Origin: a virus
Virus record (IMG/VR): IMGVR_UViG_3300025648_000015
Span: 52,146 to 116,145 of that record
Reading direction: 5' to 3' (one strand)
DNA length: 64,000 nt
The position numbers and the translations under genes were made by a program. Every line of letters begins with the position of its first letter. Within the stretch, counting starts at the first letter, position 1. The notes under the pieces are model-generated. The model was not told the DNA's origin. It worked only from the letters and a program-made list of their open reading frames with translations, and did no database searches. Of this stretch, positions 18,034-26,219 are shown piece by piece.

Positions 18034-18977
18034 ACAAGAAAACATTATTACTGTTTGATGGGCATAATGTGTTCATTAGATCATTTAGTGGTTTGATGAG
18101 GCAGGGGCTGAGCGCTCCAGATGGTTCAGGCACTTGGGGAATCTATGGTGCTTTTAATGTAATTGCTAGTATGGTTAGAAAACATAAACCTACGCATGTT
18201 CTTATTGCTTTTGATAAAGGCCGTAGTGCCAAACGTTTAGCCATTGATCCTGAATACAAAGCTAATCGTGATAAGAAACGTGATCCAAAAAACACAATGG
18301 ATAACGCATTCTCTTTAGAGTTTAAACCGCAATTAGAAACATTTAAATTTCTTTGTTCTAAAAGCGGCATACCTTTTATGAGCATAGAAGACGTAGAAGC
18401 AGACGATATTATTTCTACTGCGGCATTGGGTAATGCTGGTATTTTTGATAAGATTGTAATCGTCAGTGCAGACCATGATTTACATCAATTGATACGACCA
18501 AATATAACTGTTATAAAACCTAGCATTAGCTACAAAGATATTGATGAAGAAGTCAATGACATGGAATCTATCATGTTAGAGTGGGGCGTAGAACCTTGGA
18601 GGCTTCCTGAGATCTGGGCTTTGATGGGTGACAAGGGTGACAATGTTAAAGGTATTCCTGGCATTGGACCTAAGAAGGCTACAAAACTTATTGCTGATTA
18701 TGGCAATTTAGAAGAAGTTCTTGAAAAAGAATCTAAAGTTAAAGATCATATAAATATAGTGCGCAAAGCAAAATCATTGATTGAGCTTAGCCATGATGAA
18801 GATTTACCATTCCCACCATTGGGGGATCTACAGTTTACGCCTGTACAACCTAAAACTGAAAACGCTGATGAATTAGAACAATTGTTTGATGAACTTGGGT
18901 TTATTCAGGTAAAAGATAGATGGAGACATTTCACTTTATGGAATGATGTGATCCCTTTTGGTAGGAAACTGCGATGA
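18030..18977 (+). CDS. 5'-3' exonuclease / flap endonuclease
   Basis: 315 aa. All FEN/PolI-exo motifs are visible: LLLFDGHNVFIRSF at the start, AFDKG near residue 65, EDVEADDIIST (metal site) near 120, VSADHDLHQLI, and LMGDKGDNVKGIPGIGPKKATKLI for the helix-hairpin-helix. It trims RNA primers and flaps on the lagging strand, as T5 and T7-type exonucleases do. A stand-alone protein without a polymerase domain. Overlaps both neighbours by ATGA-type junctions. Confidence 0.92.
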   Translation: MNKKTLLLFDGHNVFIRSFSGLMRQGLSAPDGSGTWGIYGAFNVIASMVRKHKPTHVLIAFDKGRSAKRLAIDPEYKANRDKKRDPKNTMDNAFSLEFKPQLETFKFLCSKSGIPFMSIEDVEADDIISTAALGNAGIFDKIVIVSADHDLHQLIRPNITVIKPSISYKDIDEEVNDMESIMLEWGVEPWRLPEIWALMGDKGDNVKGIPGIGPKKATKLIADYGNLEEVLEKESKVKDHINIVRKAKSLIELSHDEDLPFPPLGDLQFTPVQPKTENADELEQLFDELGFIQVKDRWRHFTLWNDVIPFGRKLR

Positions 18978-20038
18978 TTAATGAATGGATTATTAATCCA
19001 TCGGTGGATATGGTTGCTGTTTTAGCACAATATGGCAGGTTTCTAGAAACTGACTATCGTATGCTAATCGAAAGTATGGGAGTACCTTCTACTTTTGAAG
19101 AATATACAGAAAAGACAGGTAGGCGGTTTCTTATTGTTGGCGCCAAAGAAACACCAGGTCTAATAGCAAAAAGTGCATACTTATGCCTCAAGCTAGCTGG
19201 TCCTGATAGTGTTGTCGTAAAAGTACCAACACTTGATGAAAGTTTTTTGTTGCAAAATGTATTTGAGCATCACGCTGGTGATGTACGAAATAAGATATTT
19301 GTATCGCATGGTGATGAATTAAAGCTTAGTAGCGAATGGCGAGATGAGATTGAAAATGCAACTGATATAATTGTATTTGGTAGCCAAAACGCTATGGAAG
19401 CATTTCGTGAGTACGAGACAGTTGATCGACGTGTATGGGAACATGGTTTTAAATTTAGTTTTGGTTTAGTGCGTGCTGAGTATTTGACTCCAAGCATTAT
19501 TAACGAAATATGTTTTGATTTTTTCAGTTACTACGGTGAAGGTTGTTTAGCACCAAAATTCTATTTTATTGTTGGTAAGCTAAGCAAAAAAATTGCTAAA
19601 CAATTTAGTGAAAACATGTCTTCATTCTATGGAGAGTACATCGAAGAATATAGAGAAAAGCTACCTTTAACAAGAAAAAGCGAACTCGTACAGGTAACTC
19701 TTGATTCAAAGTATGCATATGATTATGTTCGCCTTGGCGACTTGAATTCTGATGATATCTTTGATACTCTTTATGGTGATGTAAGATTAATTGTAGTAGA
19801 TGATTTAGATGAAGTCAGTTATTTCATTCATGAATGGAGTGACAATATCAGTACTGTTGCTATAAATATGCAAGATGATCCAGCTATGATGGATTTATTG
19901 GATGACCATATGGTTATCCGTATTTGTAATATTGGTGAGATGCAGTTCCCTGAATTCTTTGAACAATATGACAGCGTAGATGACTTTAATATTTATGTTG
20001 GTGACGAGATCGAAAATGATCCCTACGACAGTCTTTAG
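18974..20038 (+). CDS. LuxC/acyl-CoA reductase-like protein
   Basis: 354 aa. The central part resembles the LuxC branch of the aldehyde dehydrogenase superfamily: DIIVFGSQNAMEAFREY, then VWEHGFKFSFGLV, then FDFFSYYGEGCLAPKFYFIV, with a Cys in the position of the catalytic nucleophile. LuxC reduces fatty acyl-CoA to aldehyde. No LuxE/LuxD partner is present, and the protein is shorter than bacterial LuxC (about 480 aa). It lies between exonuclease and membrane-protein genes in the replication block. The role is unknown; it could be a repurposed fold. Family call is by motif only. Confidence 0.5.
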   Translation: MINEWIINPSVDMVAVLAQYGRFLETDYRMLIESMGVPSTFEEYTEKTGRRFLIVGAKETPGLIAKSAYLCLKLAGPDSVVVKVPTLDESFLLQNVFEHHAGDVRNKIFVSHGDELKLSSEWRDEIENATDIIVFGSQNAMEAFREYETVDRRVWEHGFKFSFGLVRAEYLTPSIINEICFDFFSYYGEGCLAPKFYFIVGKLSKKIAKQFSENMSSFYGEYIEEYREKLPLTRKSELVQVTLDSKYAYDYVRLGDLNSDDIFDTLYGDVRLIVVDDLDEVSYFIHEWSDNISTVAINMQDDPAMMDLLDDHMVIRICNIGEMQFPEFFEQYDSVDDFNIYVGDEIENDPYDSL

Positions 20039-20072
20039 AACTTACAAAAGTAAGAAATAAAAGGAAGGTAAT

Positions 20073-20348
20073 ATGACAGTTTCTTCAAAACGAAGAAAAA
20101 AGATTAGAGTAATAATTAATAGTTATTCTCAATCAAAATTATTTAAAACAATGTTAACTATTGGTTTTGGCATTGCAACGATTATAATGCTACCATTGTT
20201 TATTGTTGCTATACCATTCATATTTGCATGGGATGTAGCAGGTATTTTTATGGAAAATAATATTATTAAGGAAGAAAGCATGGATGCTGTTAAAAGTAAG
20301 TGGGGAGAATTTTCTCTTGATTTCGATAGCTGGAAGAAGAACGTTTAA
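20073..20348 (+). CDS. Small membrane protein
   Basis: 91 aa after AAGGAAGG. A basic N-terminus (SSKRRKKIRV) is followed by a long hydrophobic segment, residues about 27-55 (MLTIGFGIATIIMLPLFIVA), probably one or two membrane passes, and a soluble tail. The stop overlaps the next start. No family recognised. Confidence 0.7.
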   Translation: MTVSSKRRKKIRVIINSYSQSKLFKTMLTIGFGIATIIMLPLFIVAIPFIFAWDVAGIFMENNIIKEESMDAVKSKWGEFSLDFDSWKKNV

Positions 20349-20725
20349 TGGAAAATTTAGCTCAGCAAACTGAAACAATGTTTGAACGCAACATAGCTAT
20401 TATTGCAAGTAGAAAACAAGAAGTTCAGGTCTTTAGTGATGGTTTCGTTTATGTCGGGTATCTATGTGGGCTTGATGAAAAATGGGTACAATTATATGGC
20501 CACGAAGAGAATGACAAGAATAATGTTGATACCATGTGGCGTTTCCTGTTAATCAATAAGAATAATATCTCAGCAATTGGACCGAATGGTAATGGGCTAT
20601 ACGACATTGATCAAGTGACACGCGAATGGATTAGCAAGAAGATTCAGATGTTTTCAGATGTATGTGATAAGTTTCTATCAGTTAGAGGAATAAAGAAAAA
20701 TGACGATCGAAAAGAAAAGTTTTGA
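20348..20725 (+). CDS. Hypothetical protein, small beta domain
   Basis: 125 aa. The stretch KQEVQVFSDGFVYVGYLCGLDEKWVQLYG and WRFLLINKNNISAIGP has the alternating pattern of an Sm/SH3-like barrel, by style only. It overlaps the next gene by 26 bp. No named family recognised. Confidence 0.6.
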   Translation: MENLAQQTETMFERNIAIIASRKQEVQVFSDGFVYVGYLCGLDEKWVQLYGHEENDKNNVDTMWRFLLINKNNISAIGPNGNGLYDIDQVTREWISKKIQMFSDVCDKFLSVRGIKKNDDRKEKF

Positions 20726-21167
20726 TGGGCCTTTGGCCAATTACGACGACAATAGCTACGACGATGTTGTAGAAGTAGTCCCAGTAGAAAGCAAGAATGA
20801 GCTTGTAAAAGAGATTGATCTTGCTAATGCAGAACCACGTGAGCTTTTGATATATTTTGCATCCCGTTATAAAGAAGTGCATGGCTACGAATATGTGGTT
20901 GAATGGATTAAGGAAGTTGCTATCTTTAAAAGCTTTAAAGAGCGTTACAAAGTTGATGCAGGCCCTATGGTTGCTTTGCTATTCGATAAGCACAAAGGCA
21001 AAATCAACGACATGGTGATGACCGTAACAGCCTTTAGTAAAGGCAGTAAATGGATTCAGGACACCTTATACATTCAGTTACAACAAGATAAGATAAAAGA
21101 AGAAAACCGACCAAGTTCAGAAGGGTTAATGAATACAGATGACTTCCTTAAACGATTCGCTGTTTGA
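20700..21167 (+). CDS. Hypothetical replication-block protein
   Basis: 155 aa, charged and helical (REDLLIYFASRYKE-like, then AIFKSFKERYKVDAGPMVALLFDKHKGKIND). It sits directly before the DnaC-like loader and overlaps it by 29 bp, so it may act with it, for example as a helicase-loading or DNA-binding partner. That role is inference from position. Confidence 0.65.
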   Translation: MTIEKKSFDGPLANYDDNSYDDVVEVVPVESKNELVKEIDLANAEPRELLIYFASRYKEVHGYEYVVEWIKEVAIFKSFKERYKVDAGPMVALLFDKHKGKINDMVMTVTAFSKGSKWIQDTLYIQLQQDKIKEENRPSSEGLMNTDDFLKRFAV

Positions 21168-21939
21168 TTGGCAAAACGACTACGTAAATATTAAGTTTGA
21201 TTTCTTGTCAGACGATGAGATTGATTATTTAGAGCTTAAGTATCCTCAGTTTGAAACGTTTAATAAACGAGGCTGCCCAACGTGTGAAGGCCATAATTGT
21301 GGTGACTGTAAAGCGCAGTTGCAACTTTATAAGCATTACCTACGTGCAGGCATTGGACTAAATTATCAACGACTTGGTTTTGAAGACTTCCATGGCGATG
21401 CTAAAGCATTAGACCTTGCTAACGTTTATCTAAGCCAACACAAACAGTTTGTTAAGGGTGGCATGGGTCTGATGTACCACGGCTCATGGGGTACTGGTAA
21501 GACTCTTCTTACTAGCCTTATTGCTAAAGAACTAGTAAAGCTTGGCTACACAGTTTACTTTGCTACGTTTACCCAAATGGTTGATGAATTTACCCGAGGG
21601 TGGGGTAGTAATGAAGACAAGGCACGATTCGAGAGCAAGGTTGTTAAGAGCGATGTGTTCTTTTTAGATGACATCGGTAAAGAGTTTCGTACCAAGAATA
21701 ACTTGAGTGAAGCTACATTTGACCACGTGCTCCGTCAACGTGCATTGGACAATCGTCCTACTTTTATCACCACGAACATGACAATTGAGGAATTGAATGA
21801 GGGTTACGGTAGTGCTATATTTTCTCTCCTAAAGGAAAGAATGATTGTCCACAACATGGAGGGCGTTGATTACCGAGAGTTTGCTCGTAACCGTACGCTT
21901 GATGAAATTAAGAACGACACAGTACGCAAAATTATCTAA
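21139..21939 (+). CDS. DnaC-like helicase loader ATPase
   Basis: 266 aa. A Cys cluster near residues 38-55 (CPTCEGHNCGDC) forms a small zinc knuckle. Walker A is YHGSWGTGKTLL near residue 112, Walker B is VFFLDDIGKEF near 170, and sensor 1 is RPTFITTNM. This is the IstB/DnaC-type AAA+ layout used to load DnaB. It is followed 15 bases later by the DnaB gene. Confidence 0.85.
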   Translation: MTSLNDSLFDWQNDYVNIKFDFLSDDEIDYLELKYPQFETFNKRGCPTCEGHNCGDCKAQLQLYKHYLRAGIGLNYQRLGFEDFHGDAKALDLANVYLSQHKQFVKGGMGLMYHGSWGTGKTLLTSLIAKELVKLGYTVYFATFTQMVDEFTRGWGSNEDKARFESKVVKSDVFFLDDIGKEFRTKNNLSEATFDHVLRQRALDNRPTFITTNMTIEELNEGYGSAIFSLLKERMIVHNMEGVDYREFARNRTLDEIKNDTVRKII

Positions 21940-21953
21940 TAGAAAGTAAGAAG

Positions 21954-23234
21954 ATGGACATTGAAAAGTCGATAGTAAAGCATTTTGACAAGTTAGAAAG
22001 TTTCAACACAATTTGGGATAAGGGGGTACGTAGCGAACACTTCTTTGATGATGGTGTACGTGAACTGTTTGATTACAGCCTTGACTATTACGTTCGTAGT
22101 GAGTTCAAGAGTACAGTAACTCGTGACTTCCTAGAGACTAAATTTGAAGACTATTTTGTTCGTAATGAGTGGCCAGAAGAAGAATACTTAGTTGGTGTTC
22201 TTATCGAGGAACTTATGACTAAGTACCGCAAGGCAACCACCCAGAGCGCACTGCTTAAGGCAGCTAATGCGCTTGAGGAAGATCCTGAAGTCGGTATTAG
22301 TATGGCACTTAATAGCCTTACACGTATCCAAAGTGACACAAGTACACGTGAGCGTATTGAAATTTATGGTGATGGTTACGAACGTCGTGTTAATGAATAC
22401 ATGGACGAAGTATCTAACCCAACCAAAGATAAGAAGGGAATCTATCTTGGTTGGGATGCATTGAATGACCATATGTACGGCATCCAGAAAGGTGAACTTG
22501 CGGTTGTCGTAGGTATTCCTAACGTTGGTAAGTCATGGGTTGGATCGGTTATTGCTCTTGAAGCAGCACGACGTAAAACTAAAGTTTACTTTGCATCATT
22601 AGAGCTTCGTAAAGAACTAACTCTAATGCGTCTTGATTGTCTTGTTAGTGGTGTGCCGTATGCTCGCTACGAACGTGGACAACTAACTCCTAATGAGTTA
22701 AAACGTCTTAAGGAAGCTCGTGAAGAAGTTATGGAGTTTGGTGAATATCTTCTTATTGACTCACCTAGTCGTAAGTCTGAACGTAGCGTTATGGAGTTGT
22801 ACTCAAAAGCTAAGCACTGGGGTGCTGAACTAATGGTTGGGGACCAATTGTCATGGATCTCAACCGAGAAGAGTTATGGTTCAGCAAGTAACTTCCAAAC
22901 TCTACAGATGTCTGAAGTGATCACTGACGTAGCTTCTACTAACCGAGAGATGGGTATGGCTTCTGTATGGCTTGCTCAGTTCAACCGTGAAGCTATGAAG
23001 AAGAAGAATGGTCGTGGTGGTCTAGCTCAGATTGGTCTTAGTAGTACCATTGAACAAATTGTGGACATGGCTATTGGTATCGGTGCTACCAAAGAAATGA
23101 AGCAGCAAGAAGCACTTGTTATGGATATCCTTAAAAGCCGTCGTAGTGACCTAAAATCATGGATGATGGGTTTTGAGCTAAAGGATCGTACATCACTCCA
23201 AGTTGTTCGTGAATACGAGGATAATAATGATTGA
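21954..23234 (+). CDS. dnaB: DnaB-like replicative helicase
   Basis: 426 aa. An N-terminal helical region precedes the RecA-like domain with GIYLGWDALNDHMYGIQKGELAVVVGIPNVGKSWVG (Walker A, about residues 165-200), YFASLELRKELTLMRL for motif H1a/2, and later GDQLSWIST with Walker B-like Asp. It is the hexameric 5'-3' helicase of the fork. Preceded by its loader and followed by the primase. Confidence 0.88.
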   Translation: MDIEKSIVKHFDKLESFNTIWDKGVRSEHFFDDGVRELFDYSLDYYVRSEFKSTVTRDFLETKFEDYFVRNEWPEEEYLVGVLIEELMTKYRKATTQSALLKAANALEEDPEVGISMALNSLTRIQSDTSTRERIEIYGDGYERRVNEYMDEVSNPTKDKKGIYLGWDALNDHMYGIQKGELAVVVGIPNVGKSWVGSVIALEAARRKTKVYFASLELRKELTLMRLDCLVSGVPYARYERGQLTPNELKRLKEAREEVMEFGEYLLIDSPSRKSERSVMELYSKAKHWGAELMVGDQLSWISTEKSYGSASNFQTLQMSEVITDVASTNREMGMASVWLAQFNREAMKKKNGRGGLAQIGLSSTIEQIVDMAIGIGATKEMKQQEALVMDILKSRRSDLKSWMMGFELKDRTSLQVVREYEDNND

Positions 23235-23364
23235 GAAAACTCCTAAAGAAATGGGCGAAGATGCCCTTAGAGATTTAAGCCCAGAAGATAAAGCATTTTT
23301 AGAGAAGGTCAAAAAAGATAATAAAGACTTTTTAGAACATTTGAAGAATGATAAGTTTATCTGA
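23227..23364 (+). CDS. Acidic helical microprotein
   Basis: 45 aa between the helicase and primase genes, overlapping both (8 bp and 17 bp). The sequence is charged and helical (EKTPKEMGEDALRDLSPEDK, then FLEKVKKDNKDFLEHLK). No family recognised. The tight double overlap argues for a real, co-translated gene. Confidence 0.6.
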   Translation: MIEKTPKEMGEDALRDLSPEDKAFLEKVKKDNKDFLEHLKNDKFI

Positions 23365-24355
23365 TATCTTCACTAACTTAGACGCCAGGGTTGTTCTCCA
23401 AGACATTATTGGGGTAGGAGAACTAATAGAGAACGGTGATGAATATATTCACTCATGCCCACTCCCATTTGGCATGCATAAGAATGGTGACTCCAACCCA
23501 AGTGCTAGTTTAAATAAGGATACCCTACTTTTTAACTGCTTTACTTGTGGTGGAGGTAGCGTCATTTGGCTAGTCCAGAACTGCCTAAATGTCACTAAAG
23601 ATGAGGCTATTTCTGTCCTAAAGAATGAGGTAACAGAACTCAAGGTTATCTCGATTGAGGACTTCACCAAGAAGCTAGAGGGTGTTTTTGGTACCGCTCA
23701 GCAGAGCAAGACAGAAATCCCTATTTATAGCGAAAACCTCCTTAACAGATGGCAAGGAACTTGCGATTATTTGACCGTTAGAGGGGTCTCAGAGGCCGTT
23801 CAGCGGGAGATGCGCACAGGGGTAGAGAGAGCACGGCCCGAAATATCTAAAGTCCAAGGAGAAGAGCATATGGTGACCCTAGATAGGGTCGTACTGCCAC
23901 ACTTTATGAAGGGCAAGCTTATTGGCTGGGTAGCCAGAAAGATCGAAGATGTGCCAGGTGTTCCCAAGTATAGGAATTCCAAAGGGTTCCCTCGTGGGTC
24001 ATGGTTATACAACCTTGATAATAACCTTAACAGCGACCACGTGTATGTTGTGGAGAGTCCTATGAGCGTCCTTGTGCTCAAATCCAGGGGTATTGACAAT
24101 GTCGTTGCGACCTTCGGCGCAAAAGTAGACAATCAACAGATTAATCTGCTTCGCAGGTTTTCTAAGGTGACTATCTTTATGGATGGTGATGCACCTGGAA
24201 GAGCTGCTACGCAACATCTTGTAGACGAGTTGAGTTGTTACACAAAACTTGCTATCATTGAAACACCGGACGACGAAGATCCTGCTACACTGCTGGAGAT
24301 TCCTAGTTCAATGAACTCAATGGAATGGCAGTTAACACATCAAGGAGTATCATGA
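23348..24355 (+). CDS. DnaG-type primase (zinc and TOPRIM domains)
   Basis: 335 aa. The N-terminal zinc domain has CPLPFGMH and later FNCFTCGGGSVIWLVQ. The TOPRIM fold shows HVYVVESPMSVLVLKSRG for the catalytic Glu and VTIFMDGDAPGRAA for the DxD. It is shorter than cellular DnaG (about 600 aa), lacking the helicase-binding domain. It makes RNA primers at the fork. The stop TGA at 24353 overlaps an ATG and is followed in the same frame by a 32-codon hydrophobic reading frame. Confidence 0.88.
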   Translation: MISLSDIFTNLDARVVLQDIIGVGELIENGDEYIHSCPLPFGMHKNGDSNPSASLNKDTLLFNCFTCGGGSVIWLVQNCLNVTKDEAISVLKNEVTELKVISIEDFTKKLEGVFGTAQQSKTEIPIYSENLLNRWQGTCDYLTVRGVSEAVQREMRTGVERARPEISKVQGEEHMVTLDRVVLPHFMKGKLIGWVARKIEDVPGVPKYRNSKGFPRGSWLYNLDNNLNSDHVYVVESPMSVLVLKSRGIDNVVATFGAKVDNQQINLLRRFSKVTIFMDGDAPGRAATQHLVDELSCYTKLAIIETPDDEDPATLLEIPSSMNSMEWQLTHQGVS

Positions 24356-24454
24356 GTTTTATTACTAGCATTCATCACTGGCTTAATAGCCACGTTTTTG
24401 ATATGGTACTGGCCTATTGGTTTTATGCTTGGGCTAGAAGAATTTTTTAAGTAA
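24356..24454 (+). other. In-frame hydrophobic extension after the primase stop
   Basis: Directly after the primase TGA, the primase frame stays open to 24454 and would encode a membrane helix (LLLAFITGLIATFLIWYW) ending GLEEFFK, but it has no ATG, GTG or TTG before the hydrophobic core. An overlapping frame with a proper ATGA junction (24352-24450, 32 aa) gives a less sensible Trp/His-rich peptide. Either stop readthrough, an unusual start, or a plain microprotein in the other frame could explain this. Confidence 0.4.
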
Positions 24455-24490
24455 TTTGATTTATGGTGGAGACATGTGGTACCGTAGTAA

Positions 24491-24504
24491 TTGTCCTAGG
24501 ACAA
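24491..24504. promoter_or_regulatory. 14-bp perfect palindrome TTGTCCTAGGACAA
   Basis: A perfect inverted repeat lies in the 90-bp gap upstream of the SSB-like gene, about 45 bp before its ATG. A weak TTGATT at 24456 precedes it. Its size and symmetry fit an operator for a dimeric repressor. A short mRNA hairpin is the alternative. Confidence 0.45.
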
Positions 24505-24547
24505 CTGAATTAATAAACTAAAATATAAACCAAAGGAATAAACTAAA

Positions 24548-25372
24548 ATGGCACTAAAAAAAGGAATGGCTGCAGTACGTGAAAGCATCGAGCGTTCACA
24601 GAAGAGTAGTGGTCCTCGTACATACGAGACAACCAACTGGTTCTACTGGTCCGCTGGTGAGAGCAAAGCTCTTCGTTTTCTAACTGACTCAGCTGATATT
24701 TATGTTGTACCTGTTCACGAGAATGTACCATCGCATGATGGTAAGAAGAAGACATTTGTATGCCGTGAAGCATTCGATGCTAAGTGCGAACTTTGTGCAC
24801 GCGAAGTTGGCGCACCTGGTCGTTACCGTCGTGATGTAGGCTACGGTATAGCTATTCTGCGTGAAGAAGTGCGTGAAGACGGCAAGATTACCGGATACCG
24901 TGACGTTACTTCTGAGTACACTGAGACTGTTGATGGCAAGGTTGTTACTAAGAAGAAGCCATACGTGGGTATTGTATCCCAGGGTATGCGTAATTTCTGG
25001 AATCAGATTGCTGTTATCTCAGAGAAGTATGGTTCACTCCGTGACCGTGAAATTGAAATCATGCGTCAAGGTGCTGGAACCGATACTACATACATGGCAT
25101 TCGCTCTACCTGAGAAGGAGATCGAAAACATGGATTCACGTTACGCTAAGTTCGTCCCTGATGTTGAGGCGTTCCTAAACCGTATCGGTAGCCAAGAGTA
25201 CTACGATGCTCAGCTACACGGTGTTGTCAAGGAAAAGGAGACTGGTGATAAACCAGCTTCTACTCCAGTTGCTACAAGCGACGATGATGAGTACGGTGAC
25301 GAAGAATACGTCGCAATTGAAGAGGAGACCACTGCTGAGCGACTCCGTCGAAAGATGGCTAACCAGCAGTAA
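24548..25372 (+). CDS. Probable single-stranded DNA-binding protein
   Basis: 274 aa. Residues 1-20 are basic; ETTNWFYWSAGESKALRFL begins an OB-like core, and FVCREAFDAKCELCAREVG forms a zinc-type Cys set inside it, as in gp32-like SSBs. The C-terminal 50 residues are strongly acidic and end in a basic tip (DDDEYGDEEYVAIEEE...RLRRKMANQQ). Such a tail recruits replication partners. Position between primase and polymerase supports the call. GC content looks higher than that of its neighbours. Confidence 0.65.
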   Translation: MALKKGMAAVRESIERSQKSSGPRTYETTNWFYWSAGESKALRFLTDSADIYVVPVHENVPSHDGKKKTFVCREAFDAKCELCAREVGAPGRYRRDVGYGIAILREEVREDGKITGYRDVTSEYTETVDGKVVTKKKPYVGIVSQGMRNFWNQIAVISEKYGSLRDREIEIMRQGAGTDTTYMAFALPEKEIENMDSRYAKFVPDVEAFLNRIGSQEYYDAQLHGVVKEKETGDKPASTPVATSDDDEYGDEEYVAIEEETTAERLRRKMANQQ

Positions 25373-25380
25373 GGTTTGAT

Positions 25381-25431
25381 TACCTGGTAGGGTGGGGGCT
25401 AACCCGACACGGCTTACTACTCTACCAGGTA
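25381..25431 (+). ncRNA. Structured hairpin between SSB-like and GroES-like genes
   Basis: A perfect 10-bp inverted repeat (TACCTGGTAG at 25381, CTACCAGGTA at 25422) encloses a 31-nt loop that contains a further GGGT/ACCC pairing around 25391-25404. It starts just after the SSB-like stop. There is no T-run, so it is not a textbook terminator. It may stabilise the SSB mRNA end or control the downstream start. Confidence 0.55.
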
Positions 25432-25441
25432 TTCATTACAC

Positions 25442-25816
25442 ATGAAAAATTTTATTATTGATTTAGGTGACTACTTTCATATCAAAGAAGGCTTACCAAT
25501 ATTCCTCAAACACGAAAGAGATGCTATGCCATTTAATGCATTAGAAAACAAAGTAATTATTAAAGTCGCCGTTGTGGAAGAAAAAACCGAAAGCGGTCTA
25601 TTCATTCCTGACACTGCCACTGCCATGCCAGAGACTGGTACCGTTGTATCTGTAGGCCCAGGTCGAACGGCTGCCAATGGTCAAACTATCCCAACTGGAA
25701 TTAATGTAGGGGATACAGTATTGTTTGAACGACGCGCTGCACAAAAAGTAGAGATCGAGGAAGAAGAATATCTTGTGTTCCTTACGGATCACATCCTTGC
25801 TATTGTAGGAGAATAA
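25442..25816 (+). CDS. GroES-like co-chaperonin
   Basis: 124 aa from the ATG at 25442, or 96 aa from the ATG at 25526, which has the better ribosome-binding site (AAAGAG) and gives the usual GroES length. The body NKVIIKVAVVEEKTESGLFIPDTA, then GTVVSVGPGRTAANG, then VGDTVLFERRAAQKVEIEEEEYLVFLTDHILAIVG is a clear co-chaperonin, including the mobile loop region ESGLFIP. Like T4 gp31, it may adapt the host GroEL to fold a phage capsid protein. No GroEL gene is in this window. Confidence 0.85.
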   Translation: MKNFIIDLGDYFHIKEGLPIFLKHERDAMPFNALENKVIIKVAVVEEKTESGLFIPDTATAMPETGTVVSVGPGRTAANGQTIPTGINVGDTVLFERRAAQKVEIEEEEYLVFLTDHILAIVGE

Positions 25817-25818
25817 CT

Positions 25819-25992
25819 ATGAAGTTGTTTCTTCAAATACTTGTACCTATTCTAGCTTACCTAGGTATTGGCGCCATGGGAGCTAAAAATAAAGATGATT
25901 GGAAATACATTATCTTTTTACCATTCTACTTGGCTATATTTTTAGGAATCTTTTGCCTACTAGTTCTATTTCTCAAATGGTTGTATGCATGA
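25819..25992 (+). CDS. Two-pass membrane microprotein
   Basis: 57 aa, starting two bases after the GroES-like stop. Hydrophobic segments lie at residues 2-18 (LFLQILVPILAYLGIGAMG) and about 30-55 (IIFLPFYLAIFLGIFCLLVL). No family recognised. The stop overlaps the next ATG. Confidence 0.6.
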   Translation: MKLFLQILVPILAYLGIGAMGAKNKDDWKYIIFLPFYLAIFLGIFCLLVLFLKWLYA

Positions 25993-26219
25993 ACACTGAA
26001 TGGTTTACCAATTATGATGGTAAACACATACACATAGTTGGTGCTAAACGGTTGCCACGTAAACGTAAAAAGTTAGTCACAATAATTTATCAATGTTTGC
26101 CAAACGATAAATCTAGGGAATATTTTGTAACTAGTCCCAAATATATTGATAGAGTAGAAAAACAATTAGTAGAAAAGAATAGCAATGACAGATCGGTTAG
26201 TACACTTACACACGCATAG
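25989..26219 (+). CDS. Small basic hypothetical protein
   Basis: 76 aa. I use the ATG at 25989, in the ATGA overlap with the membrane microprotein, rather than an upstream in-frame start at 25899. The protein is basic (AKRLPRKRKKLVTIIYQ) and its last part overlaps the DnaE start by 35 bp. No family recognised. Confidence 0.6.
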   Translation: MNTEWFTNYDGKHIHIVGAKRLPRKRKKLVTIIYQCLPNDKSREYFVTSPKYIDRVEKQLVEKNSNDRSVSTLTHA

